DNA of 64,000 nt from Costus lasius (lineage: Eukaryota; Streptophyta; Magnoliopsida; Zingiberales; Costaceae). The position numbers and the translations under genes were made by a program. The notes under the pieces were generated by a model. That model made no database searches. It saw nothing but the letters and a program-made list of their open reading frames with translations, and was not told the DNA's origin. Below are positions 45,610 through 58,617 of the stretch, piece by piece. Within the stretch, counting starts at the first letter, position 1, and each line of letters opens with the position of its first letter. The DNA lies in NCBI GenBank assembly GCA_027563935.2, contig JANVAS020000231.1, positions 13,038,001 through 13,102,000 of the forward strand. Direction: 5' to 3'.

Positions 45610-47189
45610 AACATATGAGACCCATGCGGTGTATTTTGGTTTTCTACATTCACCACATGTCATAAAAATTTTTGAAAATTTTTATGCCATGTTTTTCTAT
45701 TTAGAAAAAGGTAGGTCATTCTTTCCTAATTTCTCATGTATCTTTGTGATTTTTGATTTCTTCACATGTGTGGATAGACCCACTATGTAAGAATTAAGTT
45801 CTTCGCACACATGTAGGATAGACCTACTGTGTGAGACTTGTGAAGATTGTGCGGGGCATGAATTGGGTGATTGCCCTAACCTTTGCAAGTTGTGGATTAC
45901 AAGGGGGCGACAAGCATGCAGGGAGCATACATGTGCCACTTGTGGATAATCATGAGAGAAATAAAAATCCAGGAAAGTTTTACAATAAGTTGTTGTGGTT
46001 GATGGACAAATTTTAATGAAAAACTAAAAATTTAGATATTTGTTGGTTTTTCATTGTATATAGAAAGAGCATGAATACATGCTTTTATTGATGCATTATG
46101 ATATGATTATAGACAAGCCCCTATGAATACACGCTCTTTTGAATTTCAAAGTATTGTAAATCCAGATTAGGTCTAGTTTTGGGCTTTGATGGATTGAAGA
46201 TTAAGGACATCCTTGGACTCTCCTTAATGATTGGAGCTTTAGCGGTGCATCTTTGGATTGTGGTACATTTATGCAAGGTGCCACACATTCTTGGTGGCAC
46301 ATCTTGTGGGGATGGTGGTGCACCTTGTGAGGATGATACATACTTGGTTGGCCGAACCTTGGAAGGAGTATAAGGTTTGTGAGCATATAGCAAGGAGCAT
46401 ATGGGTTGGCCAAACCAATGGGTGCAACTAGGGTTTTCTAGGTGGTGCCTCTAGGGTTTGTGAGCTGACCCTTAGAGCTGAAGACTTAGGCAGCGCACAT
46501 AGGGTTTGGAGAAGAGCCCTTGATGCACACAGAGTAGGGTGGACGGCTTAGTGGCATGGGTAGATGGTTAGGAGCTTTGGGGTTTCTAGGTGGTTAGCCT
46601 ACGTCCAAGGGCTTTTTACCCAAGTCAATTATCGGTTCATCATAGGGCTTGTGATGAATCAATATGTTGATAGGGCTATAAATGTATCATAATTTTTTGC
46701 TCATTTTTGTTAAGCATGCCTTGTTTGTTTTATCTTGATGTTCTCACTATGGGATTGCATACATGTGATGTTAGACATAAGATAAGACTATGTGGTATGA
46801 GACCACAAAAACCCTAACTAAACTATATCAAGTCTGTTGATAGCCATCGGATGCGTCACCCTTATCAAACTATTGATTGATGGTTGTTGTGTAGTGTTTC
46901 CTACCCTCGTGGGCACACCCATGTATCTTTAGGAGGCATGTGATGACAATAGTTTTCCCATTCCAGTTAAAATCTTAGATGCACCTTTGCAATGAAATTG
47001 TTGGCCCTATGCAGAATAGTCAAGTTAGACTTGACTAGATATTTCATATATGGATAAACCACATGATGAAAAATTATAGAGGCAGCCTCAAGTGGTTAGG
47101 GCTTCATACTGTATCTAATCTTTGTTAGACATGAAGTTCCTAAATCATCATGAGAAGGGGAGTTGCCTAGTGGCAATCGGCCGGTGCGC
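45610..47189 (+). other. CoB2 leader or interior remnant, non-coding
   Basis: About 1.6 kb with no recognisable gag or pol. GT-rich and AGGGTTT-rich stretches (46430-46620) and an ATG-poor region are all that can be seen. The transition to CoB3 at about 47190 is placed by similarity of the next bases to the U5 end of the LTR and is uncertain. Confidence 0.45.
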
Positions 47190-47318
47190 CCACTATTAGG
47201 AAACTCTAGGCTAAAATTTAAAAACAAAATGATAGTGGAAGCATTGGCCCAAAACAGATTTCCTTGATACACAAGGATCGTCTTATGAGAGAAACCATCA
47301 TATGTGATAGAGTAGTAC
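47190..47318 (-). repeat. CoB3 LTR, U5-side segment
   Basis: Reversed, this reads GCTTCCACTATCATTTTG then TTTTTAAATTTTA, comparable to GCCTCCACTGTGTATTT and TAAAATTTTAAAA near the CoB2 LTR end. It ends with the Gy4 TSD AGTAC (47314-47318) and continues at 63252. Confidence 0.5.
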
Positions 47319-48773
47319 AGATATGTCCGCAAGTGCACGGATTTATCGAAGTAATAAAATAAGATATCATTCCCAACGAGGATTTGGCGGTCAAGTACCG
47401 ATTACATGACTCGTTTATATCTAGGCGAACAAATTGTGATTTTGCGTGAACTCTAAGTATGAAAAGTAACAGAGGTAGTATTTTAGGGTAAAAATTAGGT
47501 TTTAGAAGGTTGGGACTCGGGGTTTCACCACACTAACATCTATGAATTTGATGAAAAATGAATCTTTGAACAAAATACTTATAGCTATGAAAGGGAATTT
47601 TTCATAAGGTACAGATTACCTTCTCCCGAAGCATAATCCAGTACCTAGCTAAGTTAACTCCATACTCTTGTAACAATTAACGCAACTAGGCCCATTAAGT
47701 TATATGGACAACCATGAAATACTTCAAACGAATCCAAACTACTCTCGAATTGGATTCGTAGGTTTGAAAAGAATAGTTTCGATGTTGCGATTCACCTTCC
47801 GGTCTTTCTCGCAATGTCTAAGATGTAAACATACTTGGCTAGAGTAAATCACATAAATAATTCAATTCTAATCAAATCAATGGTATAATAATCATAACAA
47901 AGAATAAAAATACAAAATTTAATTCATAAACATTAGTCGGCTACATCCCTAATCCCGAAAACAAGTTTACTCACTCATGTTCAAAGAAAACAGCATGTTT
48001 ATTGATGAAACTTGCATGAAATTGTAATGAAATATAAGAAAATCACTATACAAGTAATCAGAAAAGCTTCCCTTCGATTCGGAGATGAAGATGAAGTGCC
48101 TAATTCTCCCCATTGCGTGAATCCTCACCGGAATTTTGCCCTGAAACCGAGTTTCGCCCTAGTCGCGCCTCTGATCATTTACGCTCGTAAAAGCCTTCTT
48201 TGCCCTCCAAAAATTATTCTTTTTATAGTTTAATTGCTTCATAACACTTCAAATAAGAATTGTGGAAAGTTTGGATCAATTCCGACTCGATTTGGGGTCA
48301 AATCGAGTGAAAATCACGAAGGGGCAGAAATATTCACGGCCCGTAAACTATTCACAGCTGCGGCTATGAAAGTTTATACGAATAAAGATCTATGTACATC
48401 GAAATATTCACGGCCCGTGAAAGATTCATTGCCTCACCCGTGAAAGTTTGTGTGAACTTTTTTTACTTAACCGTGATTTCACCCCTTGAATGCGAAACTC
48501 ACGGCGAATGCCATGAATGTCGCGTTTACCACTGTTTTCGCTCCAAATTTGACATCCGACCTCGTAATTTCCTCGGGAACTGTGCTATTGCTTCAAAACT
48601 TGCAAAATCCATTATTTTTATGCCATTTTACTTACATTTTTATAAAAACTAATAAAAGTGAAGATTTTCTACCACGTGAAGTAAAAACACTAAAAATTAG
48701 TATAAAATCAAAAAATAAGCCCAAAATATTATATAAAATACAGGTAAAAATATGATGTAAATGCAACGCATCA
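47319..48773 (-). repeat. Gy4 3' LTR with TTCACGGCCCGTGAA palindromes
   Basis: It is 1455 bp, ending AACGCATCA. The array at 48335-48520 includes the perfect palindrome TTCACGGCCCGTGAA (48407-48421), ATTCACGGCCCGTAAA near 48334 and ACTCACGGCGAATGCCATGAA near 48498. Sense start is TGATGCG. Confidence 0.88.
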
Positions 48774-50437
48774 AAATACCCTAGACTTAAAGCTTTGTTT
48801 GTTCTCAAACATTATTGTGATATGTATGGAGAATATAAAGATAGGGAAAAATCTTTTATTTTTTTCCCTTAATAGTGTCTTTAGTACACGAATGAATCAA
48901 TCAACCTTTCAGAACTCAAGTAATTTAAAAAAAAAAATCATAATAGAGATAAATTCCTAAGAGTTTACAATCCGAGAAAGATAAAATTCATAATTCAAGT
49001 CATAACATTCATTCTTCACACACAAAGTATCAGATACTCTCAATAGACAAAAAATTATTTCAAGAATATTGGTGATGTTAAAGATAAGAGGTTTTTAGAG
49101 TAATCTAGTCTTTGAACGGTTATATGCCCTTTCCTGTTAGCATCATAACATTGTTCAAGTATATCACAAAGCAGTATAATTTAACTCATAGTCTCAATTA
49201 TATGGTCAGCGGGGTTGTCCACTTAACCTATAGCTTTCTCTTTTTTTTTTTTCTTTTTTTTTATCCATTCATACAGAAAGTCTGCTAGTGGCATTGTATT
49301 TAAATCATTGTCGATCTTTTTGCAGGAGGGATAAATATTTAATTTTAAGATTTCCCTCTGTTAATTGATCGCAACAAACTTAAAGTATACCACTCATGGT
49401 ATAATATAACTCATGACCTCAAATTACTCAACTAGAGGAGTTGCAGCAAATCTCAGTTTAAATAAATATCACCAATTTCCTATTCATAAAAACTTTCTAT
49501 CAAGCAAAGATAGATAAATTAAACTTTAAGTAACAAAATACTATGCACATGTCGCATAAACATATAACAATTCATATATGTATTTTATCAATACCAGAAT
49601 TGAATTTTCTCAACAATTTAAGTCTACATAAAATTTTAAAAATTTTCTAAGTCATCAAATCAATTACTCAAAATGTTTCCTAAGTCCATAATTAAAAGAT
49701 AAAATAAATTCGATTATCCTTAGAAATTATAAACATTCAAAATGCATACCTATAAAGCATGAAGAAAAAGCAAAATACATGGAAACACCCCAGACTTAAA
49801 TTGTTGCATTTGCATAAACATTAAATCAAGTTATGATAGATTTTCAGAAAAATTTTGCAAGAGTTCCCTTTAAAATATGAGCGAAACCCTTGCAATTATA
49901 TCAAAACATGCAAACGTGATTTAGAAAATATGGAAACTGTACTACATCATAGATATCAACATTTTACATGGTAAACAAGTTTCAAACATCAAATACCATC
50001 ACGTTTCCTCAACTAAATCACATTTACCATACTCATAAATACTATTCATCTCAATATCAAAACCAATATAAAAAATCATCCAAAAATCAACTAAAATACC
50101 ATCATAATATGACAAACCATCACAGATACAAGGTAAGCCTCAAATATATACAATACCATCACAATCAAACCATGTACCGCATCTGAAATTATAATACCAC
50201 CATGAATATACAATATCACCCAAAATATCAAGTATCAAGTATAAATCTAGAAATACACATCAAGAATACTAAAATATAACGCGCACACACAAATAAAACA
50301 TATAGAATCATGTGTACACATCATCAACCCCAGTCTCTATCAACTCTTGCTCAAAAGGAAGAGTGCATATGCGATATAACTAGAAGGTAAAGAGAAGTAA
50401 TACTCAATGCATATAAAAATAATAAAATAATAACTAT
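48774..50437 (-). other. Gy4 3' untranslated region
   Basis: It begins AAATACCCTAGACTTAAAGC (sense PPT context CTAGGGTATTT), is very AT-rich, and resembles the Gy7 remnant at 11839. No coding sequence is present. The plus-strand ORFs (for example 49968-50186) are compositional. Confidence 0.6.
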
Positions 50438-51268
50438 ACTCACAAAGAAAATATCAGTCCGTCTCTGTAACCTCAGAGTCCTCCTCCTCGTCGTCTCCTG
50501 TAGGCTGTGTCGATGATCCATGGAGACGTCACCATAAAAGCTCCTCGATCACATGTAGAGGCTCGAGTGTCCTCGTCTATCCTTGCTCCAAGCACGATAT
50601 ATCATCGTGCATCCTCCGCTGCTTAGCTCGGATGATGTAGCAACTAATAGGTGTGGGGGTCCTTAAGCCGTACTTTGGGGTTTACACAATGCGCAATAAA
50701 AACGGGAGAGGGTCGTGAGACGGGGGAAGAGAAAACGCTTTGGAAAGGTGCAGGGAAGCCGATAGAAAACATGACGAAGATAGCGACGAGTTTGATTAGG
50801 GCAACACGAATGCGAATGAAGAGAGCGACAACCAACTAAATAATATAGCGCACTAACCTCGTAGCAAATTAAGCGAATTCCTGCAGCTCTCTTAGCGCGT
50901 TTAAGCTTAGCCGGCGTTGGGGGATTGCGGTTGTGCGGGGTTCAGCTCGCGCGCCTACGCAGCTGAAACAAACCAAGATAAGAGATGCCACGCCTCCGAT
51001 GGACGGACAGCCATGGGTGAAGGAGAAAGGAGAAAAATCGCAGCAACGAAACGTGCAAGAAAATGACAAACAGGCTAACCTGACCCACCGGAAGGGTGGG
51101 ATTTACTTCAAACTGAAAGCGGAACAACTTGGAATCGAAGAGACGTCTTCGACCCAAACACGATGAAGGCAAGACTCCGGCTTGTCTTCACAACCGCTGG
51201 CGATTCTCAGCTCACCAGGAGATCTCTCAAACACCAAAGAGAACTACATAACACTTAGCCCTACCTCC

Positions 51269-51279
51269 TCTTTTATAGA
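51269..51279 (-). promoter_or_regulatory. Gy6 TATA box
   Basis: Sense TTCTATAAAAGAGGAGG. The palindrome array lies about 520-890 bp upstream, that is, in U3. Confidence 0.6.
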
Positions 51280-51792
51280 ATAAGATGGGAGGGAACAAAC
51301 AAAATACACTAGAGACATTCAACTCTAACCACCTACCAACTCTTGCAGGCCACAAAAGTGGTCAAGCTGCAACTACAAGACAAGGAATAACAACTACCTA
51401 ATATTCTCCGAAGTTGGTTGCGTGATTCTGCGTCCCTGTACGGGTGCGGTTTAGACGCACTCCGAGCATACAGCAATAAAAAAGCAGAAATTCGATGTTG
51501 TGGGCTGGGTCACCACCGTCGTGGCTCGTTCTTGGGCCGTGTTGCTAATCAGATTACGTGGCCCACTTGGGTTGGATCTTCAGGGGGTCAGCTCGTAGTG
51601 CCCTTGGGCTACGCCACTTCGGTATGGACGAAAAGAGGGCTAATAACGCCCAAGAAACGGTCTGAGGGCTTACTTTGGAGTTGGGATCGCCGGATTTCCA
51701 CCTTGTTGGGCTCCTTTGGGTCGTCATGGGGTGGAGCAACATGGTAGGGGGGCAGTGCACATCGAAGTGGGGTCGTCGGGGCTGCAACATGC

Positions 51793-52165
51793 CTTCAGGG
51801 TCGAACACGGCCTGGCCGTGATAGTGATCACGGTCGTGTTCAGAGTTGATGCGATCCACAGAACCGAGCACAGCCTGCCCGTGCTTGGAATCACGCCCGT
51901 GCTTGGCGTTGCCGAAATCCACAGAATCGAGCACGGCCTGCTCGTGCTTGGAATCATGCCCGTGCTTGGCGTTGTCGAAATCCACAAAGTCAAGGATGAC
52001 CTGCCCGTGACCAGAAGCACGGCCGTGTTTGGTGTGGCCGAAATCCACAGAACCGAGCACGGCTTGCCCGTGATCAGGCGCACGGCCGTGTTGGGCGTTC
52101 GCGTCTTCGAGCGATAGTGTCACGACCGTGACGGGGCACACGGCCTGGCCGTGTCGGGGTCTGGG
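51793..52165. repeat. 63-bp tandem array with CACGGCC palindromes in Gy6
   Basis: Units with TCCACAGAACCGAGCACG-like text start at 51856, 51919, 51982 and 52045, exactly 63 bp apart. Each has two dyads based on CACGGCCTGGCCGTG (perfect at 51806-51820 and again near 52140) and CACGCCCGTG or CACGGCCGTG. Because 63 is a multiple of three, long ORFs run through it on both strands (51554-52213, 51716-52117); these are by-products. Confidence 0.88.
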
Positions 52166-54230
52166 GAGCTCTGACTGAGGTGAAAATTCTTGGGTCCTCG
52201 GGAGTCTCCCCAAGTGTCTTTTGGAGGGATTGGGTCGCCCTCAAGTGTGTTCATGGGCCCGTTTGTGCCTGCATCATCGGATCTACTGCAAGGAAGGATC
52301 TGATGGCGCTGATGTAGATGAACTAGCTGATGAAGATGGTCCAACCGTGGTGGATAGCTCGGTTGGAGGAATAGGCACAAAAATCCTCGGTGGTGATGAA
52401 AGTGGTGAGGCTGCCACTCTAGGACCTCCCCCACCTCATGTGGGATCCACAATCCAGTTCTGCTGAGCACGAACTATAGTACAATTCATATTCGGCAACC
52501 TCATGGTAGCATCTGAATGTCGGAACATAAGATGATACGAGCTCCCAATCCTCATAATCACCTTAATAGCTATGCACGCATCCATATCCAATCTCGGATT
52601 GCCCTTAGCCTCGTTAAACCCCAAAGGGTCAATACTGAGGGCAATGGCAATGGTGGTAATCATACCACCCATCACAAGAACTCCCTCCCGTGCCCTAGCC
52701 ACCATATGAATCTGCTTCACAAGGTAGAACGGGGTGCTAGCACGGAATCTAGTCAGCATGGTCCATAGAGAGAATAGCTCTAAAGCTCAGACAATCCCAT
52801 TGCTCTCCGCTTGCCCAAAAATGGTATGTGTGAGGACCCGATGTGTATATCTGAGTGCTGGGCTAGACAGACGAGTAGCTCTAGAGGTCCTCAAATCAAA
52901 TCCCGTCTCTCTAGATATTTGCTCCCAAAAAGTCCGGTCGGTGTACTCACGAGGGTGATGTTGAGTACCGTCCGCAGGGAACCCAAATATATGACCTGTC
53001 TAGTCAAAAGTAAGAATATGATCCTAGTTCCCCAACTGGAAGGCCATACACCCTGGATCTCTATCATCATAATTATGCAGGGTAATCTGGACAGAGCTAA
53101 AGAACTCCAGGGTAACCTGAACATATATCGGGTGTCTCTGCCAGTAAGAATCCTACTACCCTATGTTCGAGAACATCCACTAGATGTCATCAAACAATGC
53201 TGGGGTCTATAAGGTCTGATCATCCCAATATTAGGTGCTAAGAACCCCTCAAGTTAACATAGCTCAGTACCTTCTCTCTTGATCCCTACTCCTATATCTG
53301 ATCTGTCATGGATAGCGAACTAGGATAGGAGGTAGAGATCATGCTTGTCACATCTCAACTATAACAGACTCTAGAACTAGAGGTGTTGCCTCTGATGATG
53401 ACGGCCATGGTGATGCAGATAATGACTGCTCTTGTGATGGCTCGGGTGATGGTAACTCAATCTCCGGTGAGTGGGCTAATGGTACTGAAGCTGAGACAAA
53501 CACCTTAAGAATATGTGGTTTCTCAGATGCTGAAGGTACTGCCTCTAGAGCCTCAGATGGCTCAAGTGCTGGTGATGGTGATGATGGCAGATCCAGAATA
53601 TCTGTGGAAATATCTGGTAGATATGTGAAAATCTCAAGAGATCCCTTTGCATTGTCTGGTAACTTTGGTGTAGCAGACTCAGGGACTAGTAAGTCGCCTT
53701 AGGTTGAGGATGGAGAGGGAATCTCTGGAGTCTGGACTGAATCAGGTACAACATCCTCTACCTCCAAAGACTCCACATCAGTGCGAACGGCAAACTCTAG
53801 TAAGCCGGAAGGAGGCTCAGATGTGGTAGCCTCCTCCATATCCATAGGAGCAGAAGTGGTCTGCTGCTCGTCGGCATGCTCCATCTCAATAGTAATTGGA
53901 GCTGGCTCTCAGGGTGCCATTGGTATCCCTATGGTCTCAGGTATAGGAGATAAACATGGGGCAACTCTCCTCCCCCAAGCTGAAGTAGAGCGACCGGTAC
54001 GCTTCCTAGCATACAGTCTAGCGTTCCTCTAATAACGGCTCTCTAGCCTATCAGTAGACCTCTCAGAAATAATCTCCAGCTCAAGAGAACTAACTGACTA
54101 AACTGTTGTCTATGAGGTACTGGGTCATGTAGAAGTCCTCAGAGCTGTAGGTGCACTTGAAGCCTCCGATATCTATGTCTGAGTCTCAGGCCCCGAATCA
54201 TCATAAACTATATGCTCAAAAATATCAGGT

Positions 54231-55012
54231 AGCACTCCAGATACCATCCTATATATAAACCGTGGGGCTGGACCGATTTATCTACTCTTTATTATGGCCC
54301 CATAGGGTCTAGTCCTCACTTCTGTGCAATAGTATCTCAGTCAACTCAACACAAATATGCAAATTTTAACAAAACCCGTGAAGCTACATTAACTCATAAA
54401 ATTGTCCGTCCAAGGTTTTGTGAAAATCTTTCAAGAAATCAAGTATTCTACCTCCAAATTGGTACTAAAAATGTGCAAATCAGGTAGAGAATCCAAATAT
54501 AAAAATTAAGTAAGATCTGCTCATGAATCTAGAAGAAATTAGATTGAAATCGGGCGCTAGCAGCGAAATAGGTGTCCTGGTGAACGTCTGCCACTTCTTC
54601 ATTAAATCCAACCAAAATCGGCCACGAGATCACCGGAAATCACTTACCAGAGGTGGAGGAAGGTTGGAAGAGAAGATTTGTCACCTGTGGTGGAGGGAAT
54701 CTTCAAAAATTGGTGTTTAACGAGCGTGGGCGTAAATCCTAGTTTCACCCATTAAGTTTAAAATGAAAGAACTCACGGTCCATGAGTCATTGATGGCTTC
54801 GGCCTTGAATATCTCTATGACTCAGCCTTTTACAAATAAAACTCACAGCCCGTGAGTGACTCACAGCCTTCTTAAGTCAACTTGTGGGCTTAAATTGGTC
54901 ATCTATAATTGTGCCTATGTTTCATCTCTTTTATGTTGTCTTTTTCATGCTTCAAATATTTTTCCAAGGGATCCATGTCAACTTCTATGGTATTACTACC
55001 ATTAGTTCTGTT
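54231..55012 (-). other. Gy4 interior without recognised coding sequence
   Basis: RT, RNase H and integrase should lie here but none of their motifs is seen. A small palindrome group (ACTCACGGTCCATGAGTCA at about 54772 and CTCACAGCCCGTGAGTGACTCAC at about 54843) sits at 54772-54870, similar in core to the Gy4 LTR dyads. Confidence 0.55.
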
Positions 55013-55401
55013 TTACTCATCTTCAACGTGTTGGTGAGATTCCACAAAAGAAGACTTCTTAAATTGCAAAGAAAAAATAAATACCAATTTACTCTCACCA
55101 ATATTCAATATCAGCTTTTCATTTATCATATCTATGATAGCACATGTGCTAGCCAAAAATGGTCTACCTAAGATAATTGGTAACTCAACGTCTTCATCCA
55201 TATCGACAATTATAAAATCAGTTAAAATAGAGAAGTTACCAATTCTAATAGAAACATTTTCTAAAACTCCAATAGGTTGTTGGACTAAACTATTAGCAAA
55301 TTGAAGCAAAATTTTTGTAGGTTTCATGTCTCCACTGTCAATCTTCTTAGAAATAGCTAAGGGCATTAAACTTATGCATGCCCCTAAATCACATAAAGCA
55401 T
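55013..55401 (-). pseudogene. Gy4 protease remnant
   Basis: It has MPLAISKKIDSGDMKPTKI, VGVLENVSIRIG-like text, FIIVDMDEDVELPIILGRPFLASTCAIID and GESKLVF. This matches the second half of the Gy1 protease (MPLSVCRKLDMG ... VVLEMEEDAKIPIIFGGPFLATAGALID). S1 interrupts it at 55401, just before the active-site region, whose first part continues at 56537. Confidence 0.82.
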
Positions 55402-56536
55402 TGACGTAGGGCGGAAGTTTGAGAAGCTGGAGAAGAGAAGAGAAGAGGAAGAAGAAGAGAATAAACCCTTAGCTTAGCAAGCTAAGGGGGAAGAGAAGAA
55501 GCTACATAACCCTAAACTTAACCTCCCAAGGAGGAAGACGCACAACCCAAAGGTTTTTTTCCAAAAATATTCTTCTTAACTTGTATTCCACTTGGAATGT
55601 TTTACATAATATAGGCAAGCTACCAACGGCTACCGAGAAGGATTCGCATTGAGAACATAAGAGGGAATTAAATGCTTTAGCTAGCGGCAGGATTTGTTCC
55701 AGATATTACGTGAACAGAAGATCTGCAGGGTTAATGTATTCCAGCTGGAATGATGACAGCATCAGGTTGGCGGAAGTTCCCAAAATTGAATTTGAATTCC
55801 AAAATCGGTTGGCTGGATGTGTAATTGATGAAAGGCCGCCTTGAAAGTCAAAATCGGCTGCTGAATGGCCACATGATTTCATGATGGCTGCTCCTTGAAT
55901 AATAACTTCTAATTCCTTGAAGACTTGAAATTTGCTGGAGTTCACATTTGGTGACTACACGTGTCTATAGGCTATTGCTCTTAGTTGGCATGTGGACGTT
56001 AGCTGAACTCATCTTTGGACTGCATGTTGTTGCCGAGATTTGATTGGTTGGAATGTATGCATGAAAGGGTGCTTCAGCTGAAGAGATATCTTTGCGCATG
56101 CAAGTGAAGTTAATAGCTGGTGCACTTCATTGGCTGGTGGAGAGGTGCCTTAGCTTGGTGGAAGAGATTGCTTCAGCTGTACTCTGAAATTGTGAATTTT
56201 GACCAGCCCTTGAGATGTTGACTTGTGAAGTGGCATTGTTGCATGATACGGCTGAGACTTGAGATGGCACAAGTTGACTTTGATGTTGACTTGGAATTTG
56301 GTTGGACTTTGTCTTGAGGGAGGCTTGTTGACTTTGACTTTGCCATGCTTTGAGATGTTGAGGGAACAAGATGGTTTATAAACATACCATGCAAATCTAA
56401 ACTAATTACCACCTAATACATTACCTTAGGAATTTAAAATGCTTTAAAGGAAATAAAACTAAAACTAATCCTAATTGCAACAAAACAAAGGTAAAATAAA
56501 CACATAATTTAAGTTCTCAAAGATGTTCCTACATCA
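55402..56536 (+). mobile_element. S1 solo LTR
   Basis: It runs TGACGTAGGG...TTCCTACATCA, 1135 bp, flanked by TSD AGCAT (55397-55401 and 56537-56541). The ends are near inverted (TGACGTAGG and CCTACATCA) and similar to Gy6 ends. The plus sense is chosen because a W-box cluster lies just before a TATA box in that direction; the TATA is symmetric, so this is not certain. It codes for nothing. Confidence 0.85.
56199..56338 (+). promoter_or_regulatory. six W-box cores in S1
   Basis: TTGAC occurs at 56199, 56218, 56274, 56286, 56328 and 56334. Most are GTTGACTT. The cluster ends 37 bp before TTTATAAAC (56375-56383). WRKY factors bind TTGAC[C/T]. Confidence 0.5.
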
Positions 56537-56871
56537 AGCATGCTCAATAGAGATATTACCAATCTGATAGGGAATTGAAAAACTTCCAGGATCTTTTACC
56601 TTTTTTTATCACTATGGGTTGATTTACCTCACTAGTTCCTACCTCAAATGTTGCAATGTCATGCTTCTCCAATTCTGCTTTTACTAGCCTCTGAGGGAAA
56701 GAAATGGGTGGAACGTATGTAGGTGGACTTACATAGACTTCCTCTCCTTCTCCATTCACATCTCTTTTTTAGGTCAAGTTTCTTCAGGCTTCTTTTCCCA
56801 AACTTCAGGTGTAGGTTCTTCATTAGGCATCCCAGGTTCATCAATATATTCTCCATTCACAATGATCATGG
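56537..56871 (-). pseudogene. Gy4 gag-protease linker remnant
   Basis: VYVSPPTYVPPISFPQRLVKAELEKH corresponds to RPPYRPPIPFPQRLVQEKLDKQ in Gy1, and a further frame reads the region before it. It includes the S1 TSD at 56537-56541. Two frames are needed, so it has at least one frameshift. It is interrupted by Gy8 just after ...AMIIVNGEYIDEPG. Confidence 0.75.
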
Positions 56872-58189
56872 CGTTATGTTGTGGTCCTCAAGTGTATGGA
56901 TACTCGAAGTAATAAAAGATATCGAACCCACAAAGACCTTTGTTGTCAAATACTGATCAATTGATTTTTCACTATCTAGGTAATCGAATGAAAGTTAGGT
57001 AAATATCGCAAACACACGGAAAGATACTATCAGAGAGAGAAAACTGGGACTAGGGTTTCATTCACTTAGATTTTCATGACTAGATGTACAAAGATGCTCA
57101 TCAATCAAATTCTATTTTGATAAAGACATAATTTACCTAAAAAGGGATAATCTCACTCTCGTGCAAATAACCATGCAAGAATAAATCTTCACTTTAGCGC
57201 AAGATTTATCCCAAGCTAATGATAGGTAAATCATCAACCGAAGAACTCGAGGATCACTTTCGTGCATCCGTATTCTAAGTTGATCGTCTCAAGCGGAAAC
57301 TCAATGATCACCGTCGTGCATCCGAGTCTCAACACAAGTTTTGCCTATGGTTCTCCAACGTTCCGATCCTCACTTTTGTGCAAGATCTCCACGTTTGACA
57401 CAATAACTCAATCCTAAGTTTGTAATTGTTATCATGACAATACAAATCACTAAAATTAAATAATAAGAATAATCCTAAGAAAATTCCTATCATACAGTTC
57501 TATGGTTCCAAATTCTCAAGCAAGTCACCTTTCGGTCCTTATTGCGAGAACTCTAAATCATGATGACAAAAATAAACTTAAGAGAATCTTAGGGCAATAA
57601 TCACATAGGCAAAATTATCAAAGTAGAACAATCATGATGAAAATAAAAATAATCTAGTCATTAAGAAAATCAAAGGGAATTACTCTCCCATGTCCCAAAA
57701 GTAGTTTAAGCTAGCATCGTGAAGGAATTATAATAAGTCATGGTTTTAGAAAATCGAAAATCAAGGAAAAAGAAGAGTTTAAGAAAATACAGCACGGCTG
57801 TGAAATAAAACACAGCCGTAATTTGCAATTTGAGGCGATGAACAGTGTCGGCGCCTCTTCTTTCTTCAATTCCTCTTCCAATGGATCTCCTTTCGATCTC
57901 AAACTTCTGGCGTGTCCTCTCCTCCTTCAGACGAAGCTTCAGTATAAAAATCATGGCCGGAGGTGGTCTGGATTGATCGCGGCGGTGGAACCCTAGGCGG
58001 CGGCGTGAATCCTGATTTCTCTCTTGATAGTCGATGAAAATTGGGGCTTTCGGTGTCTGTCTAATCCTCCCCTCCTCCTCCTCCTCATTGTTTCTTACGG
58101 CTTTGAACATAGAGCCTTGGATCATTCTCAATCATCTCCGCAAGAATCGGGCGTCGGGATTGACCTCGGAGTCGCGTTCAGAATGAGAA

Positions 58190-58560
58190 TTATGGTAGTG
58201 TAATAGTTCACGGCAGTGCCGTAAAATCGGTCGAGTTTTCTGATCTAATGTCGTTTGGGAAATACGGCACCGTAATATGGTTTACGGTACTGCCGTAAAA
58301 TCGTCTGAACTCTCTGTTCGGAACTGACTAGAAAATACGGCCCGTGTAATCCTTTACGGTCGTACCGTAAAATCAAGCAAAGTTTCTGTTCTGAAGCGCT
58401 CTGCAATACGGTACCGTGTAATAGTTTACGGCCGTACCATAAAATACAAAGTCCTTCTATTCGGGAACTCGTCAAAATACGGTAGTGGCTCAGATTTTAC
58501 GGTAGCGTATGAAAATATGGTACCGAAAAATAGGTTACGGCATTGCCGTAATTTGCTGAC
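58190..58560. repeat. palindrome array in Gy8
   Basis: TTCACGGCAGTGCCGTAA near 58208, TACGGCACCGTA at about 58264, TTACGGTACTGCCGTAA near 58281, TTACGGTCGTACCGTAA near 58354 and TACGGTACCGTG near 58407. The spacing is again about 72 bp. Confidence 0.8.
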
Positions 58561-58617
58561 TTGCTCCATTTTGCTTGAAATTTCTTGGGTGATCTCCTCT
58601 TGATGATGGTAACTCTT

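Larger units (their letters stand above)
50633..52276 (-). mobile_element. Gy6 solo LTR
   Basis: It runs TGATGTAGC...GCCTGCATCA, 1644 bp, flanked by TSD TCGGA (50628-50632 and 52277-52281), inside the Gy4 accessory ORF. The sense strand is inferred from the TATA box on the minus strand. It looks GC-richer than all neighbours and carries a 63-bp tandem array with palindromes. No internal region remains. Confidence 0.88.
50438..54230 (-). pseudogene. Gy4 Athila-type accessory ORF, broken and split by Gy6
   Basis: Pieces in sense order: a basic then acidic N-terminal region near 54030-53699 (RSTSAWGRR, MEHADEQQTTSAPMDMEE). Next is a conserved-looking core at 52759-52436 (FYLVKQIHMVARAREGVLVMGGMITTIA, LDMDACIAIKVI). 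A Ser-rich stretch follows, then after Gy6 a C-terminus at 50627-50438 (LEPLHVIEELLW, GDDEEEDSEVTETD). The core recalls the Athila ORF annotated as putative plant transposon protein (Transposase_32-like), but that is from memory. Multiple stops break every part. Its position, after pol and before the 3' untranslated region, is where Athila elements keep an extra ORF. Confidence 0.55.

Noticed and set aside
45596..47189. CoB2 gag or pol
   Set aside because: No frame shows gag, zinc-knuckle, protease, integrase or RT motifs.
51554..52213. 219-codon ORF (minus) and 133-codon ORF (plus)
   Set aside because: Both run through the 63-bp repeats, whose period is a multiple of three; the repeated peptide is explained by the DNA repeat.
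55402..56536. DNA transposon with terminal inverted repeats
   Set aside because: The inverted similarity is only the 9-bp LTR ends; TG...CA ends and a 5-bp duplication fit a solo LTR better.
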